DNA from: Planctomycetota bacterium
GTDB taxonomy: Bacteria > Planctomycetota > UBA8742 > SKZP01
Assembly (NCBI GenBank): GCA_007127275.1
Contig: SKZP01000287.1
Coordinates: 1 to 6,477, forward strand
Length of the DNA: 6,477 bases
Reading direction: 5' to 3'
Shown here: piece by piece, positions 6,309-6,477 of the stretch
How positions within the stretch are numbered: the stretch's first letter is position 1
How the letters are laid out: each line of letters begins with the position of its first letter
The notes under the pieces: model-generated
The model's database searches: none
Told to the model about the DNA's origin: nothing
The model's input: the letters and a program-made list of their open reading frames with translations, nothing else
Made by a program: the position numbers and the translations under genes

Positions 6309-6432
6309 ATGTTGAGCGTTACGAGCGAAGGCTATGCAAGGCGGGGGAAGGTGAGCAGCGAAGGCGTGACGAGTCCCGTCGAGCAGCGCAACCGACGGCA
6401 ACGAAGCAGAGCCGAACGCAGTAGCCCAACTT

Positions 6433-6460
6433 TCGGAAGTAATTTCCTGACAGCTCCTAA
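6433..6460 (-). repeat. Outer terminal repeat, right copy
   Basis: The 28-bp partner of 46-73 in inverted orientation, with 27 of 28 bases identical. On the minus strand it starts TTAGGAGCTGTCAGG and ends ACTTCCGA. Only 17 bp of window remain beyond it, so the flanking DNA cannot be judged. Confidence 0.8.
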
Positions 6461-6477
6461 GTTGTGGACCCGTCGGA

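Larger units (their letters stand above)
6283..6460 (-). mobile_element. 178-bp MITE-like element with terminal inverted repeats
   Basis: The element is bounded by 6283-6308 and 6433-6460, which face each other as inverted repeats. The 124-bp interior has no gene-like reading frame; it holds short repeats such as GCGAAGGC at 6325-6332 and 6358-6365. An older copy of its interior plus the degenerate end is found inverted at 1076-1203, and its perfect-end repeat is found inverted at 46-73. Small size, inverted ends, no coding content and more than one copy are the hallmarks of a non-autonomous element. I cannot assign an IS family; TA at three of the four ends makes a TA-targeting (IS630/Tc1-like) mobiliser a possibility only. 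Confidence 0.6.

Overview
The window holds one complete large gene, one gene fragment, and repeat-rich non-coding DNA at both ends. I see no phage, defence, CRISPR, tRNA or rRNA genes and no transposase. The DNA is GC-rich. The large protein combines bacterial Ig-like repeats with FG-GAP/Ca-loop (DVNGNGYAD) repeats. The intergenic DNA contains a 'cacgggc-gaa-gcccgtg' hairpin. Together these suggest a Gram-negative, Planctomycetota-like bacterium; this is inference from style, with no marker gene to confirm it.

Layout. (1) 1-1404 has no intact gene. A 28-bp repeat lies at 46-73. A 27-bp perfect inverted repeat (140-166 / 817-843) tightly brackets a piece of an Ig-like/He_PIG gene on the + strand. 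About 210 bp of uninformative DNA follows. Next comes a diverged copy (1076-1203) of a sequence also found, inverted, near the right end, and then a nested hairpin repeat (1222-1359). (2) 1405-6174, minus strand, encodes a 1589-residue predicted outer-surface lipoprotein. It has a lipobox at Cys27, nine Ig-like domains of about 100 residues, a seven-bladed FG-GAP beta-propeller with seven Ca-binding loops, and a C-terminal beta-rich module. (3) 6175-6282 is its leader region with a plausible sigma70-type promoter. (4) 6283-6460 is a compact 178-bp MITE-like element with terminal inverted repeats.

How it fits together. The large gene stands alone: no partner gene, operon or regulator is visible. 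Its likely role is adhesion or carbohydrate/protein binding at the cell surface. The most interesting structure is the repeat layout. The termini at 46-73 and 6433-6460 match at 27 of 28 positions in inverted orientation. A degenerate terminus lies at 6283-6308 and another at 1177-1203. The interior blocks 1076-1203 and 6283-6408 align as reverse complements. I read this as two inverted, diverged copies of one non-autonomous element flanking the lipoprotein gene. The left copy would be expanded by about 1 kb that carries the IR-bounded Ig-like fragment. Because the outer repeats lie close to both window edges, an assembly or contig-edge effect must also be considered.
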